Assembly: GCA_900767195.1 (NCBI GenBank)
Contig: CAAFYG010000056.1
Span: forward strand, 1-9,362
DNA: 9,362 nt
From: Clostridia bacterium
GTDB taxonomy: Bacteria > Bacillota > Clostridia > Christensenellales > Borkfalkiaceae
Direction of reading: 5' to 3'
Part shown: piece by piece, positions 6,259 through 9,362 of the stretch
How positions within the stretch are numbered: position 1 is the first letter of the stretch
Layout: every line of letters begins with the position of its first letter
The notes under the pieces: generated by a model
The model's input: only the letters and a program-made list of their open reading frames with translations
Database searches by the model: none
What the model was told of the DNA's origin: nothing
Position numbers and translations under genes: made by a program

Positions 6259-7989
6259 ATGGAGCAACAATTATCTATGGAAGTAACGGAAGAAAACGTA
6301 GCGAAAAACGGCGGTAAAGACGAGGCAAAACCCGTCACAAGAGCGGCGAAAGCCAAGCGGCAGAAAGAAATTCTGCGCGCGCTGCTTGAAAAAAAGCCGT
6401 ATAAATGGAACGAACTTTTAGAAGAAGCCGTGAAGGAATACACGGCGAAATACCCCGAGGAAAACGCGGATATTCCCGATATCAAGGGCAAATTCGGCTC
6501 GAATTTCTCGCTGATGGAAGACGCCGGCGAAGTGCTTTTCGATAAAGCCGCAAATATGTGTTCGCTGAAAATCGAAGAGCCGAAAAAACGCGGCAGAAAA
6601 CCCGCCGCGAAAGCCGAAAGCAAAGCCGGAAAAACTGCCGGAAAAATTGCGGAAGCGGTGCAGGAAAAGGAAGAAGAAAAGCGCGCGGCGATTGAAGAAT
6701 CTTTGAAAAAAGCCGTGGAAAAAGCCGTGGCGAAAGCCGAAGCGGCGGGTAAAAAACGCGTGAAAAAATCTGCCGCGAAAACGGCGGATCAGCCGATCGC
6801 GGAAGTTGCCGAAGAGAAGCCGCAGCCGAAAAAACGCGGCAGAAAACCCTCCGCAAAAACAGAAGTAAAGGCGGAAACAAAAGCCGAAATTAAAGCGGAA
6901 GTTAAAGCGGAAACGTCCGCCCCCGCGACGGAAACGAAAACGGAAGAAAAACCGATGGAAAAACCGATTGAAAAACCGATCGAAAAACCCGTTGAAGCCG
7001 CCACTACCCCCGCGAAACAGGATATTTCGGCGGAAGAAAAGACTGCAGTGAAAGCCGCGCCCGCGCCCGCGAAAAACGATACGAAAAAGGACGTGAAAAA
7101 GGATTTGTGGCTCAGCGATTTCGTGTTTCTCGGCAACGCTTCGAGCGCGAAGAAAGAAGAGCCGAAAAGCGCGGTGAAATCCGAGCCGAAAGCAGAAGTA
7201 ACGCAAGCGGAAAAGCCGGCGGAAGAAAGAAAAATCGAGCCGAAAATCGAGCAAAAAACAGAGCCGAAAACAGAGCAGAAAACAGAGCAGAAGCCGCAAC
7301 GTGCGGCGCAACCCCGCGCCGCTCAGGCGCGCACGGCGCAAGCTCAACCGCAAACGCAAGTCCGCGCGGCAACGCAGACGCGCCCGGCGCAAGCCCGTTC
7401 GGCGCAGACGCGCCCTGCACAATCGCAAAGCTCGCCCCGCACGGTGGACGAAAAGCTGAAAGAGGAATTTCTGAAGAGATTGCGCGCGCTTTCGGGCGAA
7501 TATTTCGAGTACTACTCGGTGTATTTATTGGAACGGTATTCGCTGAAAAGCGGCAGACGATTGGAAGGTCTTCGCGTTTCGGGCGGCAAAGACGACGGCG
7601 GAATCGACGGCGAAATCGAGCTGACGGACAGATTCGGTTTTCGCGAAACCATCTACATACAGGCGAAGAATTGGGACCCGACGAAGGGACTTGCCGATAA
7701 ATGGATGATCGGGGAAACTTTGGTGCAGCAGTTTGTGGGCGCGGCTACGTGCCGCCAGATGCGGGACAGCAAGCGGAATTGCCGCGGGATTTTCGTAACG
7801 ACTTCTACGTTTACAAAGGACGCGAAAGACGCCCTGGAAGTGCTTGGCGAAAAGTTTATCGGCTACGACGGCAACGACGTTTTCGAAACGGCGAAAGAGT
7901 GCGAGTTCGGGTTGATGAAAGTGAACGGCGTGTGGCAGCTTGACGAGAAATTGCTTGCAAGCGACAAAGCGTTTTTTAATCTGATATAA
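6259..7989 (+). CDS. Mrr-type restriction-endonuclease-like protein with winged-helix-like N-terminus, AT-hooks and long disordered linker
   Basis: The protein has 576 residues. Residues 30-104 look like a small alpha/beta DNA-binding domain, perhaps a winged helix (KRQKEILRALLEKKPYKWNE at 33-52; SNFSLMEDAG at 81-90). Residues 105-396 are low-complexity, Lys/Glu/Ala-rich and then Gln/Ala/Arg/Pro-rich, with two AT-hook-like motifs PKKRGRKP (108-115, 190-197). Residues 397-545 resemble the Mrr catalytic domain of the PD-(D/E)xK superfamily: GGKDDGGIDGEIE (442-454) with candidate D450, YIQAKNW (466-472) with Q468-x-K470, and IFVTTSTFTKDAKDAL (511-526). Mrr proteins are type IV enzymes that cut modified DNA; the target here is unknown. 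The frame is open upstream to ATG 6166 inside recO, but ATG 6259 (AAAGGA at 6240-6245) or 6277 is preferred. It could alternatively serve repair or nucleoid functions. Domain assignment of the C-terminus is good, of the N-terminus tentative. Confidence 0.8.
   Translation: MEQQLSMEVTEENVAKNGGKDEAKPVTRAAKAKRQKEILRALLEKKPYKWNELLEEAVKEYTAKYPEENADIPDIKGKFGSNFSLMEDAGEVLFDKAANMCSLKIEEPKKRGRKPAAKAESKAGKTAGKIAEAVQEKEEEKRAAIEESLKKAVEKAVAKAEAAGKKRVKKSAAKTADQPIAEVAEEKPQPKKRGRKPSAKTEVKAETKAEIKAEVKAETSAPATETKTEEKPMEKPIEKPIEKPVEAATTPAKQDISAEEKTAVKAAPAPAKNDTKKDVKKDLWLSDFVFLGNASSAKKEEPKSAVKSEPKAEVTQAEKPAEERKIEPKIEQKTEPKTEQKTEQKPQRAAQPRAAQARTAQAQPQTQVRAATQTRPAQARSAQTRPAQSQSSPRTVDEKLKEEFLKRLRALSGEYFEYYSVYLLERYSLKSGRRLEGLRVSGGKDDGGIDGEIELTDRFGFRETIYIQAKNWDPTKGLADKWMIGETLVQQFVGAATCRQMRDSKRNCRGIFVTTSTFTKDAKDALEVLGEKFIGYDGNDVFETAKECEFGLMKVNGVWQLDEKLLASDKAFFNLI
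6579..6849 (+). repeat. Duplicated AT-hook coding segment
   Basis: The same 25 nt occur at 6579-6603 and 6825-6849, 246 bp (82 codons) apart and in frame. Both encode PKKRGRKP followed by A/S-AK. The identical codons point to duplication within the gene rather than independent origin. Confidence 0.8.
6946..6996 (+). repeat. 12-bp in-frame repeat coding for IEKP units
   Basis: Codons for residues 230-246 of the Mrr-like protein encode EKPMEKPIEKPIEKPVE, a four-residue, 12-bp tandem repeat. A second short array, EQKTEPKTEQKTEQK, is at 7249-7293. Confidence 0.75.
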
Positions 7990-8012
7990 AAGTGTTAGAG
8001 AAAATTAAAAAG

Positions 8013-8052
8013 CCCGCGGAGACGAAAAGTTCGTCTCCGCGGGTGATTTTTT
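8013..8052. terminator. Bidirectional intrinsic terminator
   Basis: A perfect 14-bp GC-rich stem pairs 8013-8026 (CCCGCGGAGACGAA) with 8030-8043, around a 3-nt loop AAG. On the + strand it is followed by TGATTTTTT (8044-8052), suitable for ending the operon 23 nt after the Mrr-like gene. On the - strand the same stem is followed by CTTTTTAATTTT (complement of 8001-8012), suitable for ending the convergent LRR gene, whose stop is at 8097. It is the only clear terminator in the window. Confidence 0.93.
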
Positions 8053-8096
8053 GCGAAAAATTGATTTAGCCGAATTTAGTTGATTTTTTTGTATTC

Positions 8097-9362
8097 CTAC
8101 CATTTTTCGATTTCATTTTTACTATTATAGTGCCAGAAGTTGCCGTTTGATGTGGGTTTGGTTTCACTGAAATAATAGATGGTTGCGCTTGTTAAATTTT
8201 CATTATTCGAAAAAATAGCTATTTTATCCCATTCATTTTCATTGCCTTTATAATATACTTCGGTAAGACTGCTGCAATAGCTGAACGCAGCATCGCCTAT
8301 AGAAGTTACGCCGTCGGGAATTGTTATACTCGTAAGTCCGCTGCACCCGCTGAATGCATAATCGCCTATAGAGGTTACGCTGCCCGGTATAGTTACGCTC
8401 GTAAGTCCGTGGCAATAGCTGAACGCATACCTGCCTATAGAAGTTACGCTATCGGGAATTGTTATACTTGTAAGTCCGCTGCAGCCGCTGAACGCCCGCT
8501 CGCCGATAGAAGTTACGCCTGTGCCGATGATTACGCTCGTAAGTCCGAGGCAACCGTTGAACGCTGAATTGCCTATAGAAGTTACGCTATCGGGGATTGT
8601 TATGCTCGTAAGTACGCCGCAAACTTCGAACGCAGAAGAGCAAATCACTTTACAATTATCACTTATAGTACAATTTGTAATATCTTGTGATTTTGCTTTT
8701 ATAAGAGCAACGTACGGATTGTTATCGTTTCCAAGATATAAAGCGTTATCGCATTCGTTATATTTAAGATTTTTGCAACCTTCAAACGCATTATTACCTA
8801 TAGAAGTTACGCCGTCGGGTATTGTAATGCTCGTAAGTCCGCTGCAATTATAGAACGCATAATCGCTTATAGAAGTTACGCTATCGGGAATTGTAATACT
8901 CGTAAGTCCGTGGCAACCGCTGAACGCAGAACGTCCGATAGAAATTACGCTGTCGGGGATTGTTACGCTCGTAAGTCCGCTGCAATTATAGAACGCATAA
9001 TCGCTTATAGAAGTTACGCTGCCCGGTATAACAAGATCTGTTACGGGTTTGTTATTTAAGTGCAATTTTTTACTGTTCGAGTCATAAGCCATAAGATTCC
9101 TTATTCCCGATATATTACACCAAGCGGCTATATCCGTTATATAAATATTTTCAAGTCCGCTGCAGTAGCTGAACGCATCTTCACCTATAGAAGTTACGCC
9201 GCTACCTATAGTTATGCTCGTAAGTCCGCTGCAATAGCTGAACGCACCCTCGCCTATAGAAGTTACGCTATCGGGGATGGTTATACTTGTAAGTTCGCTG
9301 CAACCGCTGAACGCATAATCGCCTATAGAGGTTACGCTGCCCGGTATAGTTATGCTCGTAAG
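8097..9362 (-). CDS. BspA-type leucine-rich repeat protein, C-terminal part (5' end outside window)
   Basis: The frame is open for 421 residues from the right edge to TAG at 8097-8099, so the gene begins beyond the window; the internal Met at 9092 is not the start, because LRR units continue in frame upstream of it. It consists of about twelve 23-residue LRR_5/BspA units with consensus LTSITIPDSVTSIGxxAFxxCSG. Two family-typical interruptions are present: an IAAWCN...LHLNNKPVTD segment (about 9036-9155) and a LKYNECDNALYLGNDNNPYV segment (about 8631-8768). The end contains YYFSETKPTSNGNFWHYN and terminates EIEKW, a common C-terminus of such Clostridial proteins. These proteins are usually secreted or surface-exposed and take part in adhesion; signal peptide and anchor would be in the missing part. 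Codon use is more A/T-rich than in the operon, hinting at a different history. Confidence 0.93.
   Translation of the reverse strand, partial: LTSITIPGSVTSIGDYAFSGCSELTSITIPDSVTSIGEGAFSYCSGLTSITIGSGVTSIGEDAFSYCSGLENIYITDIAAWCNISGIRNLMAYDSNSKKLHLNNKPVTDLVIPGSVTSISDYAFYNCSGLTSVTIPDSVISIGRSAFSGCHGLTSITIPDSVTSISDYAFYNCSGLTSITIPDGVTSIGNNAFEGCKNLKYNECDNALYLGNDNNPYVALIKAKSQDITNCTISDNCKVICSSAFEVCGVLTSITIPDSVTSIGNSAFNGCLGLTSVIIGTGVTSIGERAFSGCSGLTSITIPDSVTSIGRYAFSYCHGLTSVTIPGSVTSIGDYAFSGCSGLTSITIPDGVTSIGDAAFSYCSSLTEVYYKGNENEWDKIAIFSNNENLTSATIYYFSETKPTSNGNFWHYNSKNEIEKW
8262..9362 (-). repeat. 69-bp LRR-coding tandem repeats
   Basis: The + strand word CGTAAGTCCG (or a one-base variant) occurs at 8331, 8400, 8469, 8538, 8607, then 8832, 8901, 8970, then 9219, 9288 and 9357. 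Spacing within each block is exactly 69 bp, one 23-residue LRR. The three blocks are separated by the two non-LRR-like interruptions. High identity makes this a likely site of recombination and assembly collapse. Confidence 0.93.
8832..9020 (-). repeat. 51-bp identical segments 138 bp apart within the LRR array
   Basis: Positions 8832-8882 and 8970-9020 are identical over 51 bp, offset by 138 bp (two LRR units). Both encode SVTSISDYAFYNCSGLTS. Neighbouring units differ at many positions, so this pair reflects a recent two-unit duplication or gene conversion. Confidence 0.8.

Larger units (their letters stand above)
6259..8000 (+). other. Extent of the terminal gene of the operon up to the terminator (context note)
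   Basis: The span from ATG 6259 to just before the hairpin at 8013 contains one reading frame only, with no internal terminator. It follows recO after 32 nt of A/T-rich sequence holding a 13-nt-spaced pair ACATATTT (6232-6239, 6245-6252); no convincing promoter is visible there, so read-through from recO is likely. Confidence 0.5.

Noticed and set aside
6418..7428. A 336-residue antisense open frame rich in Arg, Phe and Leu opposite the Mrr-like gene
   Set aside because: It is the mirror of the Lys/Glu/Ala low-complexity linker (few T-rich stop codons on the opposite strand); it has no recognisable domain and no ribosome binding site.
8521..8853. A + strand frame of 110 residues across the LRR array
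   Set aside because: It is the reverse complement of the LRR repeats and of their spacer; repetitive sequence keeps it open by chance.
8262..9362. CRISPR-like regular repetition
   Set aside because: Repeats occur every 69 bp but are coding LRR units with diverging bases throughout, with no constant repeat/variable spacer structure.
1..9362. tRNA, rRNA, riboswitch, IS element or phage attachment site
   Set aside because: No cloverleaf, conserved riboswitch core, transposase, or terminal inverted repeats could be recognised by eye.

Overview
The window looks like a chromosomal piece of an uncultured, probably gut-associated, spore-former-lineage Firmicute (class Clostridia). The evidence is the gene order yqfD - phoH - pgpH/yqfF - ybeY - era - yqzL - recO, which is the conserved Bacillus/Clostridium 'yqf' neighbourhood, followed by a BspA-type leucine-rich-repeat surface protein of the kind common in gut Clostridia. 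The operon genes use GCG, GGC, GAA and AAA heavily, giving Lys/Ala/Glu-rich proteins. A Christensenellales-like member is possible, but that is only an impression from style; no rRNA or other taxonomic marker is present.

Layout. Positions 1-122 hold the C-terminal tail of an upstream gene (by synteny probably yqfC), ending in an ATGA overlap with the next start. From 119 to 7989 eight further genes lie on the + strand: a shortened YqfD-like sporulation membrane protein, PhoH-like ATPase, a 7TM-HD c-di-AMP phosphodiesterase of the PgpH family that lacks its large extracellular domain, the rRNA endonuclease YbeY, the GTPase Era, the 40-residue YqzL, RecO with an odd heptapeptide-repeat insertion, and a 576-residue Mrr-type endonuclease-like protein with a putative N-terminal winged helix, two AT-hook-like motifs and a disordered linker of about 290 residues. 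A strong bidirectional terminator at 8013-8052 closes this transcription unit. From the right edge down to 8097, on the - strand, runs the C-terminal part of a BspA-type LRR protein; its reading frame is open to the window edge, so its start is outside.

How the genes fit together. PhoH, YbeY and Era form a 16S rRNA maturation / ribosome-assembly and RNA-quality cluster; PgpH connects it to c-di-AMP turnover, and RecO adds recombinational repair. Most junctions are tight (a 4-nt overlap, then gaps of 1, 2, 12, 32 and 34 nt), with only the yqfD-phoH (97 nt) and era-yqzL (52 nt) gaps longer and no terminator before 8013, so co-transcription is likely. The usual dgkA and cdd genes between ybeY and era are absent.

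The most unusual parts are the Mrr-like protein following recO, the trimmed extracytoplasmic domains of YqfD and PgpH, and in-frame tandem repeats (7-aa and 4-aa periods) in several proteins of one operon. I do not see a clear new multi-gene system; the Mrr/AT-hook protein is the best single candidate for undescribed biology.
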